Positions 44,091-53,037 of a stretch of 64,000 nucleotides of DNA are shown piece after piece; positions within the stretch are counted from its first letter, which is position 1, and the number at the start of each line of letters is the position of its first letter. Position numbers and translations under genes: made by a program. This DNA is from Flavobacteriales bacterium UBA6770. Its GTDB lineage: Bacteria > Bacteroidota > Bacteroidia > Flavobacteriales_G > Salibacteraceae. The stretch covers positions 62,001-126,000 of the forward strand of contig CAJIZH010000006.1 of the NCBI GenBank assembly GCA_905181875.1, read 5' to 3'. The notes beneath the pieces were generated by a model. That model had not been told where the DNA came from, searched no databases, and worked only from the letters and a program-made list of their open reading frames with translations.

Positions 44091-46410
44091 TTTTTTTACG
44101 CTATTTATTGTCTTTGCGTTTTGCGTTCAAAGCATTGCTCAAAATTGTAATCTTGAGATATCTGGCTTACTTAAGGATGAAATAACCAGAGAGCCCATTG
44201 TTTATGGAAACGTTTTTATAAAAGAACTCAAATTGGGTTCGGTTTCGGACAGTGCTGGGAACTTTAAAATCCGGGATGTTTGTGCGGGAAATTATCACCT
44301 TTTAGTTAGCCATATTGGGTGCGAAACTGTAGAGTATTTTCTTAAGGTTAGGAACGATACACTCTTAAAAATTTCCTTGGATCACAATCATCATCATTTG
44401 CATGAAGTATCCATTACTGCTAAACTAAAAGAGCGCACCGTTCAGGAATCGCAATCGATTAGCAAGCAGGACTTGGAAGAGAACGGCGATAAAAACTTGT
44501 CTGCTATTTTAGAACAAATGAGTGGGGTAAGTTCTATTAAAAATGGCAATGGAATCGCTAAACCAGTCGTACATGGCCTATATGGGAATCGGCTAGCGAT
44601 AATAAATAATGGTGTGGCGCAAAGTGGCCAACAGTGGGGTGTAGACCACAGTCCTGAAATAGATCCACTTTCGGCGAATGAAATAACGGTAATCAAAGGA
44701 GTTGGAGCAATAGAATACCAAGGCAATTCATTGGGAAGTGTCATATTAATTGAGCCGAGTAGCATAGAAAGAGAACCGCATTTACACGGAGCGGGAAATT
44801 ACTTTTTTGAATCCAATGGTCTTGGAAACGGGATGCATTTTTCGCTGCAGCAATACAAAAATGTTGGTTTGGAGATAGGCTGGAAAGTAGATGCCACCGT
44901 CAAAAAAAGCGGAGACAATCGCAGCCCAAATTATTACCTGAGAAATACAGGAAATGAAGAAGCAAATGTTGCGCTGAAATTTGAAAAATCGATTCGAAAA
45001 AATTGGATAATAGATGCTTACTTCAGTTCGTTTAATGCCAAGCTTGGAGTGTTGCGCGGTGCGCACATCGGAAACCTTACGGACTTGGAAGAAGCATTTA
45101 TCCGAACAGAACCCTTTTTTACACAGGACAAATTTTCATACACCATTGAAGCACCGCACCAGCAAGTAAATCATCACTTAATGAAATTGCATTCCTTGTA
45201 CTTTATTACTCCAAATCAAAAACTGGAATTTACTTATGCAGTGCAATTGAATCAGCGTAAGGAGTTTGACGTTCGCAGAAGTGGTAGGTCTGATATGCCA
45301 GCGTTAAGCTTAGATCAGGTTTCGAATTTCGGAGAGGTGAAATATGTGAATGGTTTTGGTGAAAATTGGGAATTCAAAACAGGGGTGCAAGTCAACCATA
45401 CTGATAACACCAATGTTCCTGAAACGAATATTCTACCGCTGATTCCAAACTACGTAGCATTAGAATATGGAGCGTTTGGAATGATTGCTAAATCTTGGGA
45501 TAAAACCACCTTTGAAATAGGAGGAAGGTATGATTTGGAAAACCGAAATATAGCTGCCATTTCGAATTTTGTTCCTAGAAGCATAGTCCAGTACAGCAAT
45601 TCATACAGTAATTTTTCGGCAATGACTGGGGTAAGTCAGCAGTTGACTGAAAACTGGAAATTATTGGGAAATGTAGGATTTGCCAATCGAAACCCTGAGG
45701 TTAATGAACTGTATAGTAATGGGCTGCATCAGGGAGTAAGTGGAATAGAACTTGGTGAGATTGCTTTGCGACCAGAGCAATCGCTAAAAGGAACACTTTC
45801 GCTGAAAGGAAAAGTGAAGAACAAGTTGTTTTTTGAAGTCTTAGGGTATTATCAAGCGATTGAAGACTACATATTCCTGAATCCAAGCAATGAAGTTCGG
45901 CTGACGATTCGTGGCGCTTTTCCGGTGTTTAAATACGAGCAAACCAATGCCAGCATTTATGGGTTGGACTTTTCTACGATTTATCAGATAACAAGCCAGC
46001 TAGAGACGAAAATTCAGTATAGCTATTTAAAGGGAGACGATAACTCACAGGGAATTCCCTTGATTTTTATGCCTGCCAATAATATCTACGGTGCATTGAC
46101 CTATGATGTTAAGAACTGGAGATTGGGACGTAGTAAATTGGAAAATATAGAGTTGCAGTTAAACAATCGCTTTGTATTTGAGCAGACGCATATCTTGCCT
46201 GAACAAGATTTTATTCAGCCCCCAAAGGCCTATCACTTAATAGGAGCAAAGGTTTCTTTAGAGCGACAAGCGGGTAAGTTTAGGTTTAATTTTTATGCAA
46301 GGGCAGAAAACATATTGAACATGGTGTATCGCGACTATTTGAATCGACAACGATATTTTGCGGATGATCTAGGAGTGAATATTATTGCTGGGATTAATGT
46401 AAAGTTTTAA
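44080..46410 (+). CDS. TonB-dependent receptor, ZnuD-like (probable zinc import)
   Basis: A 776-residue outer-membrane receptor; the ATG at 44080 gives signal MLNSFFTLFIVFAFCVQSIAQ. A carboxypeptidase-like regulatory domain (CNLEISGLLKDEITREPIVYGNVFI, KIRDVCAGNYHLLVSHIGC) leads to a His-rich stretch (DHNHHHLHEV) and a plug (ILEQMSGVSSIKNGNGIAKPVVHGL, NNGVAQSGQQWGVDHSPEID). The plug wording and length resemble ZnuD and related metal receptors. The barrel ends in IIAGINVKF. It overlaps the upstream lipoprotein and is followed after 13 bases by a Fur-family gene. Zinc is the likeliest substrate; other metals or metallophores cannot be ruled out. Confidence 0.88.
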   Translation: MLNSFFTLFIVFAFCVQSIAQNCNLEISGLLKDEITREPIVYGNVFIKELKLGSVSDSAGNFKIRDVCAGNYHLLVSHIGCETVEYFLKVRNDTLLKISLDHNHHHLHEVSITAKLKERTVQESQSISKQDLEENGDKNLSAILEQMSGVSSIKNGNGIAKPVVHGLYGNRLAIINNGVAQSGQQWGVDHSPEIDPLSANEITVIKGVGAIEYQGNSLGSVILIEPSSIEREPHLHGAGNYFFESNGLGNGMHFSLQQYKNVGLEIGWKVDATVKKSGDNRSPNYYLRNTGNEEANVALKFEKSIRKNWIIDAYFSSFNAKLGVLRGAHIGNLTDLEEAFIRTEPFFTQDKFSYTIEAPHQQVNHHLMKLHSLYFITPNQKLEFTYAVQLNQRKEFDVRRSGRSDMPALSLDQVSNFGEVKYVNGFGENWEFKTGVQVNHTDNTNVPETNILPLIPNYVALEYGAFGMIAKSWDKTTFEIGGRYDLENRNIAAISNFVPRSIVQYSNSYSNFSAMTGVSQQLTENWKLLGNVGFANRNPEVNELYSNGLHQGVSGIELGEIALRPEQSLKGTLSLKGKVKNKLFFEVLGYYQAIEDYIFLNPSNEVRLTIRGAFPVFKYEQTNASIYGLDFSTIYQITSQLETKIQYSYLKGDDNSQGIPLIFMPANNIYGALTYDVKNWRLGRSKLENIELQLNNRFVFEQTHILPEQDFIQPPKAYHLIGAKVSLERQAGKFRFNFYARAENILNMVYRDYLNRQRYFADDLGVNIIAGINVKF

Positions 46411-46423
46411 ATTCGTTGCCGTT

Positions 46424-46840
46424 ATGGATGAAACGAAAAATTGGTCAGCTGCCTTGCGTAAAAGGAATTTAAAAGCGACTTCGAATCGAGTAGAAGTGCT
46501 GCATGCAATTGAAGAATTTGACAAAGCAATTCCCCATTCCAAAATTCAGAATCGTTTGCAAAAAGTAGATCGCGTAACACTTTACCGCACCTTAAACTCG
46601 CTTATCGAATCAGGGATGATCCACAAAGTATCGGTAGAAAACGATGAGATCTTTTATGCTATTTGCAGTCAAAAATGCACGACAGAAGAGCACAACCATC
46701 AGCATGTTCATTTTAAATGTACGAACTGTAATGAAGTGTCTTGTGTTCAAAGTAATTCAATAGAGACCCTGAATTTACCAGGATACAAAATTGAAAGTTT
46801 TGAGATTCAGGCTAAAGGGGTTTGTTCTAATTGTAGTTGA
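46424..46840 (+). CDS. Fur-family transcriptional regulator (Zur-like)
   Basis: A 138-residue Fur-family repressor. The winged HTH is LRKRNLKATSNRVEVLHAIEE, then RVTLYRTLNSLIESGMIHKV. The dimerisation and metal part has EEHNHQHVHFKCTNCNEVSC and ends GVCSNCS, giving two CxxC pairs that form a structural zinc site and a His cluster for sensing. It is the last gene of the operon behind the 43470-43501 palindrome. Zur is favoured over Fur because the partner receptor is ZnuD-like; iron cannot be excluded. Autoregulation is likely. Confidence 0.9.
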   Translation: MDETKNWSAALRKRNLKATSNRVEVLHAIEEFDKAIPHSKIQNRLQKVDRVTLYRTLNSLIESGMIHKVSVENDEIFYAICSQKCTTEEHNHQHVHFKCTNCNEVSCVQSNSIETLNLPGYKIESFEIQAKGVCSNCS

Positions 46841-47111
46841 ATTTGTGCCAAATAGAAAACCGAGATTCCTTAATAGGCGTACTTAAACCAAAGGCAAAAA
46901 ATTCAGTACTTTTAAGGGTAGCTTGTTAGTTAGTAAAGTTGGGCTTTTCTCAAAAGAGGGGTCAGCTTTCCACCTTCAAAGCACCAAACTCCAGTTCAAT
47001 TTTCGGGTTGGCATTTGAGTACATTGTTTACACTTCCTATGATTACTGCCTCTTACCGAAAAAAGCAAAAGACCGGCAACAAATGACTTAACCTATAAAA
47101 GCATTGTGGAA

Positions 47112-48191
47112 TTAGGCTTTATCGGACTTAGTTATTTTAAATAAACCATGAATTTCATGTCCAATATTTAGTGTTGGCGATAATCGTATTATACTACTGT
47201 GCTGATACCAGCATATAAAGTTGGTGATAAGATTAGGCCTATTATAAATGTACCATTGGTTTAAAAGACTGTTTTTATCAAAACTAATTTCTTTTACTTC
47301 GTTGACCTTCTGAACATAAAAGTCACTATTTTTCTTTTGAGAGATTGCCGCCATAAATTTTTCACTGGTTTTCCAACCTCTTCCTTTGCGCGTAGTTTTC
47401 AGATTGTATGTATAATAGTTGATAGCGCAGAAACCTTGAGCGATAAGATGATTCAATAGTCCTTGACCATCAAAATAGTTCACGTGATTAATCAATAGCT
47501 CTGAAGCTTTTTTTAGATGATTGAAGGTTAAATAATGCTTCCATACATCTTCATGTCCATTGGGAGTAATGAAATGGAAGAGTCCGTTTTCTTTGGAATA
47601 TTTCTGAACGTTACTTACCACTTTTGAAATATCAACCACATGTTCTATAATATCACGCGCAATTACTAAGTCGAATTTATTGTCTAATGCAGGACTATAA
47701 TTCTCAATATGAGCCTCTATAGTCTCATATTGGTGGTGCAATGCATTAAAATCCAATGTTTCTTTATTGATATCCATCACCGTTATTTTTACTTTGGGAA
47801 AAACAAACTTTAATCCCGCAGTAAAATAGCCCGAGCCTGGTCCCAGTTCCAAAACATCTTTAGGATGATATCCTTTTCCTTTCAGCGAAATGGCAAACAA
47901 ATACCCTCTGCGAAAGTTTCTCAACATATTTCTTTTCTGTTCTTTTGGAGATACTCTTAGCGATTCTTCAATATAATAAGCCAAACACCCTTTAGCAGTT
48001 TCTTCATCGGTAAGCATTGGGTCTAGTTGAGTAAGACCACATTTTTCACATTTAATTAAACGAGCATTGGCAATATCCCAGTAATCGACTTCGCCAACTT
48101 GCAATCCCTTTTCGCTACTGCAAATTCTACACTTTTCTTTACGTACCGTCGATACGCCTTTAAATGGACTGGGGATTTGTAGTAATTTCAT
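47112..48191 (-). CDS. Class I SAM-dependent methyltransferase with N-terminal zinc ribbon
   Basis: A 359-residue methyltransferase. The N-terminal region has two CxxC pairs that probably bind zinc (CRICSSEKGLQVGEVDYWDI and IKCEKCGLTQLDP). The Rossmann SAM domain follows: VLELGPGSGYFTAGLK as motif I, ITVMDINKETLDF, and DLVIARDIIEHVVDISKV as motif III/IV. A C-terminal domain contains YNLKTTRKGRGW. Enzymes of this plan often methylate sugars or lipid-linked glycans, and a glycosyltransferase is elsewhere in the window, but no acceptor can be set. It stands alone. Confidence 0.88.
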   Translation of the reverse strand: MKLLQIPSPFKGVSTVRKEKCRICSSEKGLQVGEVDYWDIANARLIKCEKCGLTQLDPMLTDEETAKGCLAYYIEESLRVSPKEQKRNMLRNFRRGYLFAISLKGKGYHPKDVLELGPGSGYFTAGLKFVFPKVKITVMDINKETLDFNALHHQYETIEAHIENYSPALDNKFDLVIARDIIEHVVDISKVVSNVQKYSKENGLFHFITPNGHEDVWKHYLTFNHLKKASELLINHVNYFDGQGLLNHLIAQGFCAINYYTYNLKTTRKGRGWKTSEKFMAAISQKKNSDFYVQKVNEVKEISFDKNSLLNQWYIYNRPNLITNFICWYQHSSIIRLSPTLNIGHEIHGLFKITKSDKA

Positions 48192-48281
48192 AGTTTTTTG
48201 TACCTTAAATCTATATTGGCGTGGTCATGAGCAACAGTAGTGGAGTCGAGGCGATTTAGTGAGTAAGTAAATTAACCGATT

Positions 48282-48671
48282 TTAATCGAGCTTGTATTTC
48301 TTTTTTAAAATTGAAATAATTTCGTCCTCGCTATTTTTTTTCTCAGCCGTAATATTAGCAGCACTTAATCTGTTGTATTCATTTTGAATAATTACTGCCA
48401 ATAGGGTGTCGTCCCAATCAATAGTGTTTTTTGTGCTGTGTTCTTCTAAAATACTTTTAAACTGGTTAACGTACTTATTTTCAGTAATATTTTTTGTGAA
48501 TAATTGAAGTGTCCATGTTGATACATTCTTAATAACGATGCCCGATGTCCCTTTTGCTCCAATTCTCCAATCAATTGAATTTCCAATTTTTTTAATCGGG
48601 ATTCTATAAGAAAAATCCACATTATCAATAGAAATATAGACAAGGTTGTTAATTAGAGAGTGTTTTATCAT
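48282..48671 (-). CDS. Hypothetical protein (129 aa)
   Basis: A 129-residue protein with no signal peptide or membrane helix. The first half is beta-rich (LINNLVYISIDNVDFSYRIPIKK), the second helical and charged (YNRLSAANITAEKKNSEDEIISILKKKYKLD). I recognise no domain. It sits between the methyltransferase gene and a receiver-domain remnant on the same strand. Composition and ending are gene-like, but there is no independent support. Confidence 0.5.
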   Translation of the reverse strand: MIKHSLINNLVYISIDNVDFSYRIPIKKIGNSIDWRIGAKGTSGIVIKNVSTWTLQLFTKNITENKYVNQFKSILEEHSTKNTIDWDDTLLAVIIQNEYNRLSAANITAEKKNSEDEIISILKKKYKLD

Positions 48672-48912
48672 GATGCTACTTTAGTTTCATTTTTAAAATG
48701 CAAAATTACGGATTCAATACGCAATTGCACAAAGTCTCAGTAGTGGTTAGTAATGTAGAGAGATATTAATCTTTATTTGTACATTTTTAAAAACGAATAG
48801 AAGCGTATATATCGAATTAAGTTCCTGTAAATGAGATGATAAATTACGGAAACCCGAATTACAACTAGCATTTTTTTAGCGCTTATAAAACGCATGTATT
48901 ATCCGATTTTGA

Positions 48913-49077
48913 TTATCCAACGGTACATTGACTGACAAAGTAATCATGCAATGTTGAAAGCAGTTCTAATTTGTTAATCGGTTTGGAAGTATATTGATTG
49001 CAGGCTGACTTTATTGCTCCTTGTTTATCTCCAGATTTATTGAATAATGAAATGATAAATAACGAGCTAGCTTTTGG
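48913..49077 (-). pseudogene. Remnant of a response-regulator receiver domain
   Basis: A 54-codon minus-strand frame reads LFIISLFNKSGDKQGAIKSA, then CNQYTSKPINKLELLSTLHD, then YFVSQCTVG and stop. This is the end of a receiver domain: the KP of beta-5/alpha-5 (YxSKPIN) is clear, preceded by the usual GAIKSAC helix. Upstream it meets a stop after about 20 residues. It lies 75 bases downstream of the hybrid kinase gene, so it may be the end of a lost adjacent response regulator or a second receiver. Confidence 0.65.
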
Positions 49078-49151
49078 TCAATTCTGAGAACGAACCTGGT
49101 TTAATTAAAATTCTTTTGTAGGATTAGATACTTTCCTACTATGAATAGAGA

Positions 49152-50234
49152 TCAAACCCACTTTTGGAAGACCGTTAAAAGTTGTTCTTTTTGTATGGGT
49201 TTTGTAAGGTACTCTTTACAACCTATCTTCATGATTTTTACTTTTTCTATACCTGTTAAATCAGCTGTTTGTGCTAATATTTTGGCCTTAGGATCAAATT
49301 TTAAGATCTCAGCAGTAGCTTTAAACCCATCCATGATCGGCATTCTAAGATCCATTAAAACCAAGGCAATTCCAGGGAAATTCTTATACATTTCAACTGC
49401 TATTTCTCCGTTATCAGCAACCAAAATGTTAACCTCCCACAATTTCATTATTTCTTTAAAATATAGTTGGATAAAAGAGTCATCGTCTGCAAGTAAAACA
49501 GTTATTCCTTTAAACGATTGGATCTCATTCTTATGTTCGATGTTTTTACTTTTTAGAGGATAAACTTCCTCAAATGGTATGTTAAAAGTAAAAACTGACC
49601 CTACATTCAGTGTTGATTGTACTGAAATTTCACCACCCAATAAATGAACGATTCCTTTGCAAATCGATAATCCCAGACCTGTTCCTTTGTTTTTTGAGAC
49701 TCCAGTATTTACTTGTTTAAACCGTTCGAAAATGCCAGTAATATTATCTGGTGAAATTCCAATTCCTTGATCTTTCACATAGAATATAAGGTCGGACTCA
49801 GCTTTTTTGAAACCAAATGAAATGGTTCCTTGTACAGAAAATTTCAATGCATTGCTCAATAGATTTGCAAGCAGTTGACGAATCCTTAAACCGTCTGACT
49901 TGATCGTTAAGTGCTTGCAATCCTCAGGAACATGAGCTTTGAATATTATGCTAGACTTATTCTCATCTAGTTTTAATTGATTAAACATCACCTCTAAATC
50001 AATAAGGGTTTCTGAAATCTTAAAGTTTTCAGTAATTATTTTCAAATTATTTGATTCAATCTTAGATACATCAATAATGTCATCAACTAGATTGACTAAC
50101 TGTTTTGAATTACCGTCTATAATATTGAGGTACTTATGCTTTGTTTCGAGAGCTAAATCATCTTTTTTGAGCAAGTCCGAAAACCCAATTATGGAATTCA
50201 TGGGTGTTCTAATTTCATGACTCATGTTTGCCAA
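49152..50234 (-). CDS. Hybrid histidine kinase, kinase and receiver half (frameshifted gene)
   Basis: This half begins inside the gene at the H-box ANMSHEIRTPMNSIIGFSDLL. It continues with the ATPase domain (N box LLANLLSNALKF, G1 FYVKDQGIGIS, F box IFERFKQVN, G2 KGTGLGLSICKGIVHLLGGEI). It ends with a receiver domain (TVLLADDDSFIQLY, VLMDLRMPIMDGF, LTKPIQKEQLLTV). The TTG at 50234 is not a natural start; the true upstream part is the neighbouring frame. Removing one T from TTTTT at 50244-50248 joins them as SSLKDKFLANMSHEIRTP. Confidence 0.85.
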   Translation of the reverse strand: MANMSHEIRTPMNSIIGFSDLLKKDDLALETKHKYLNIIDGNSKQLVNLVDDIIDVSKIESNNLKIITENFKISETLIDLEVMFNQLKLDENKSSIIFKAHVPEDCKHLTIKSDGLRIRQLLANLLSNALKFSVQGTISFGFKKAESDLIFYVKDQGIGISPDNITGIFERFKQVNTGVSKNKGTGLGLSICKGIVHLLGGEISVQSTLNVGSVFTFNIPFEEVYPLKSKNIEHKNEIQSFKGITVLLADDDSFIQLYFKEIMKLWEVNILVADNGEIAVEMYKNFPGIALVLMDLRMPIMDGFKATAEILKFDPKAKILAQTADLTGIEKVKIMKIGCKEYLTKPIQKEQLLTVFQKWV

Positions 50235-50238
50235 AAAC

Positions 50239-51513
50239 TTATCTTTTTAAAGAACTAGCAGATTCAGCTTTTTCTTTGGCCGCAATTAGAGCAGATTCAT
50301 TCTGTTTTTGTTTTGTAATATTTTGAAAAATTCCAGTTAATTTAACTGATCGGCCATCAACCATAATTACTGTAGCTGTCGTTCGTACATCTATTAACTT
50401 ACCTTTTGCTGTATGAGTTTTGAGTTCTAGATCATATCCCTTTCCCTCCTCAATTGCAGCTTTAATTGCTTTTGAAAGTATGTCACGCGATTCAGGCAAG
50501 TAATATCCAATGCTTGCATCAACATTAGGGTTGAACTCACTTGGAGAGATTTCATGAATGGCATACGTTTCGGCTGTCCAGTATAAATCGTTAGTTAAAA
50601 TATTAAGTTCCCAGCCTCCCAATTGAGCAATAGATTGGGACGTTAGAAGAAGCTGATTGCTTCTTTTTAACTCCATTTCAGTGGTTTTCCGCAATGTAAT
50701 GTCTTGAGTAGAGCCCTTTATCTCTATAATTTCACCTTTATTATTGCGTACGGCCTCACCTTTGGTCATTAGCCAAGTTGCTACACTATTTGTTTTTGAT
50801 GTTAGAACCTCTAAGTTGTATGGAGTTCCTTTTTTTGAGCAAGCAAGAATTGCATCTGATATTAATGCCCAACTTTTGGCAGTAAATAATTCCTTTTGCT
50901 CGGGTTGGGTTGGTGGAGGAATTGAATCATCAAGATCATGAAGCTTGTAAAGCTCATCAGACCAAATTATTTCGTCGGTTTCTATGTTTAAATTCCAATT
51001 TCCAATGTGATTTATTTTTTGAGTAAGCTTTAATTCGGTTTCACTCTTCCTCAGCGCGTTGCGCTGTTTTTTGTCTTTCGAAATATCGGTAATAATTCCA
51101 ACAAGGCTCTTTACTCGTCCATCTTCTGATAGTTCAAATGGTGCATCTTCAGAGCTGCACCAAACCCAATTTCCTTTTTTGTGTTTAAATCTATATTCTA
51201 TTCTGTCTTGTTTGCCATTTTCTACATTTTCTATGTGTTCAATTATGGCTTGTTTATCATCAGGATGGAATAACGCAAAGTAGTCTTCTGGCTCTAATCC
51301 AATTATCTCACTCAAGTTATAGCCTAGAATACTTGTATAAGCTTTATTTATAAAGGTGGTCGTTCCTTTTATGAAATCATACACATGTATGCCGCTAGGT
51401 ATGGTTTGTATTATTCTCTCAGTCAGCTTTTTTTCTTTTACCAAAAATAGTCCTGCTTCGCTCACCTCTGAAGTGTCATTCTTAAGAACTTTTTTCGTCT
51501 TTTTAGAATCCAT
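50239..51513 (-). CDS. Hybrid histidine kinase, PAS sensor half (frameshifted gene)
   Basis: A 424-residue N-terminal half with three PAS/PAC units: about 30-150 (IIQTIPSGIHVYDFIKGTTT, WVWCSSEDAPFEL, VGIITDISKDK), 160-285 (HIGNWNLNIETDEIIWSDEL, GSTQDITLRKT) and 295-410 (GGWELNILTNDLYWTAETY, TGIFQNITKQK). It has no membrane segments, so it probably senses a cytoplasmic signal. It ends in SASSLKR and stop because of one extra base; the kinase half follows at 50234 in another frame. With the frames joined the protein would be about 785 residues. Confidence 0.88.
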   Translation of the reverse strand: MDSKKTKKVLKNDTSEVSEAGLFLVKEKKLTERIIQTIPSGIHVYDFIKGTTTFINKAYTSILGYNLSEIIGLEPEDYFALFHPDDKQAIIEHIENVENGKQDRIEYRFKHKKGNWVWCSSEDAPFELSEDGRVKSLVGIITDISKDKKQRNALRKSETELKLTQKINHIGNWNLNIETDEIIWSDELYKLHDLDDSIPPPTQPEQKELFTAKSWALISDAILACSKKGTPYNLEVLTSKTNSVATWLMTKGEAVRNNKGEIIEIKGSTQDITLRKTTEMELKRSNQLLLTSQSIAQLGGWELNILTNDLYWTAETYAIHEISPSEFNPNVDASIGYYLPESRDILSKAIKAAIEEGKGYDLELKTHTAKGKLIDVRTTATVIMVDGRSVKLTGIFQNITKQKQNESALIAAKEKAESASSLKR

Positions 51514-52139
51514 GAGAATCGAAATTAAGGCGGGATGTTTGCCTTATTTCTTGTTTTTAATAAATAGATATTATTGTTGGAAGATACAAATAAAGTCGCT
51601 TTTCAATACCGAACAATAACGAATAATAATGTTAAAATAGATCCTTTGTCAGCTGTATTTAGGGTCTAAGTGATATTTCACTCGAATTATCTGTTTCTAA
51701 AATGGACAATTCCTGGCTAATATGAAAACATTAACACCGACAAGGTAGTTTAATATTGGATTTAATTATTTGTAGATAATATCCAGCATTGCTGGTGTTT
51801 TAATCTCTTTTCTGTACCTATTTGTGCAATTCCTAAGATCTCGTAATGATCTATAAATACCATTGTCTATTTTAGATTTATGTTGTCTTAATATTACAAT
51901 TAATTGTAACACTTTAGGGCTATCAAAAGAGGCCTTTCGCGCTGGTATTTTTGCGTATTGGGCGCACTTATTTCTATCTGCAACGCTTGTATCTCTTTGC
52001 CGAATATTCAGTCTATCGCTAGGCTCACCCTAAAAATACTAGGCCAAATAAGTGTTATTAATTGGCCCATTATACTATCAGCAGCGCAGCAGCTGATGGT
52101 GGTGATAGGTTTCATTTTACAGACAATATTTTTACCGCA
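51514..52139. other. Spacer of about 630 bp
   Basis: It holds a possible J-domain remnant (51798-51863, minus strand). A hydrophobic plus-strand frame from 51958 to 52143 (start TTG) overlaps the 3' end of the SDR gene and has no recognised content. No RNA gene or terminator stands out. Confidence 0.45.
51798..51863 (-). pseudogene. Possible DnaJ-type J-domain start remnant
   Basis: From ATG at 51863 the minus strand reads MVFIDHYEILGIAQIGTEKR. This fits the first helix region of J-domain proteins (FIDYYEILGI..ATE..IK), then runs out of frame and into stops. The HPD motif is absent. At only about 20 residues, the match could be chance. Confidence 0.35.
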
Positions 52140-52844
52140 TTAAAACGGGTTAGTTGCCCAAACGTTCAGTTCCTGAATAAATCCTTTGTCACGCATTTCT
52201 AAAATAGAAAGAACAGAGTGAGCGATTTCTTCAGAGCCTAATTTGTTGGGCAATTCTTCACGTTCTTTTCTGTCCTCAGCAGCAAATGCAGTAGCTACTT
52301 CACTTGGGTTTACTAAAGAGACACGAATATTGAATTTCCGCAATTCAGCTTGCCAAGATTGAGTCATTCCTCTCACTGCAAATTTTGAGGCAGCATACAC
52401 ACTTCCTCCAGCAAATCCCTTTAGGCTTGCACTAGAACCGATATTTATTATGTTGCCATAATTTTGAGTTTTAAATGTCTTTACAATTTCTTGAGTAAGC
52501 AGGGTCAGTCCAAAAACATTGGTGGCATAAACGTTTTGAAGATCTTCAACAGTTATTTCTCCCAATTTTAGAAATACACCAATACCGGCATTATTGATGA
52601 GCACATCTATTTTGCCGTCCAAAAGGACTAGAGCAGCAGCTGCCATTTCATTAATTGAATTCAGATCACTGATATCAAATAACAAAGGAATAGCACCAAT
52701 CTCTATTGCAACGAGCTTTAGCTTGTTTTCATCTCGACCTGTGATTACCACTTGGGCTCCTTTTTGAATACACTGCTTTGCTGTTTCTTTGCCAATTCCT
52801 GAACTGCCGCCAGTTATTAAAATTCTTGAATTATTTATTTCCAT
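52140..52844 (-). CDS. Short-chain dehydrogenase/reductase
   Basis: A 234-residue classical SDR oxidoreductase. The NAD(P) glycine motif is ILITGGSSGIGKETAKQC, with TGRDENKL following as in NADP-preferring members. NNAGIGVF, the catalytic Ser (INIGSSASLKGFAGGS), and YAASKFAVRGM with Tyr and Lys complete the active site. The substrate is unknown. Many members with this layout act as 3-oxoacyl reductases or sepiapterin-like reductases. It stands alone, with no operon partner within 190 bases. Confidence 0.93.
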   Translation of the reverse strand: MEINNSRILITGGSSGIGKETAKQCIQKGAQVVITGRDENKLKLVAIEIGAIPLLFDISDLNSINEMAAAALVLLDGKIDVLINNAGIGVFLKLGEITVEDLQNVYATNVFGLTLLTQEIVKTFKTQNYGNIINIGSSASLKGFAGGSVYAASKFAVRGMTQSWQAELRKFNIRVSLVNPSEVATAFAAEDRKEREELPNKLGSEEIAHSVLSILEMRDKGFIQELNVWATNPF

Positions 52845-53037
52845 TTTTCGTTATGTCTTAATTTATAGAGCGTCAATTCTAATGCAAAATTGCATTTTAA
52901 TGCAATGCAGGTTTTGATTACAAAACCTTATTCTTTTAAATAACTTAAAAATTAGAAATCCTCTTATTGTTTCAATTCTATGATGTGCTTATGAGCTAGA
53001 TTAACTAGGTATGTGACTGCTGTAATGAATGTATTCC

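Noticed and set aside
46962-47024. 20-residue minus-strand frame in the spacer after the Fur-family gene (MYSNANPKIELEFGALKVES)
   Set aside because: It reads protein-like but is too short to support; it may be a small remnant or part of a repeated element.
50244-50260. Programmed -1 frameshifting in the histidine kinase (T TTA AAA heptamer)
   Set aside because: A -1 shift leads to the wrong frame; the kinase half needs a +1 change, so a simple indel explains it better.
51958-52143. 61-codon plus-strand hydrophobic frame overlapping the SDR 3' end
   Set aside because: TTG start, no recognised family, and overlap with a well-supported gene; it could be a membrane-protein remnant but evidence is lacking.
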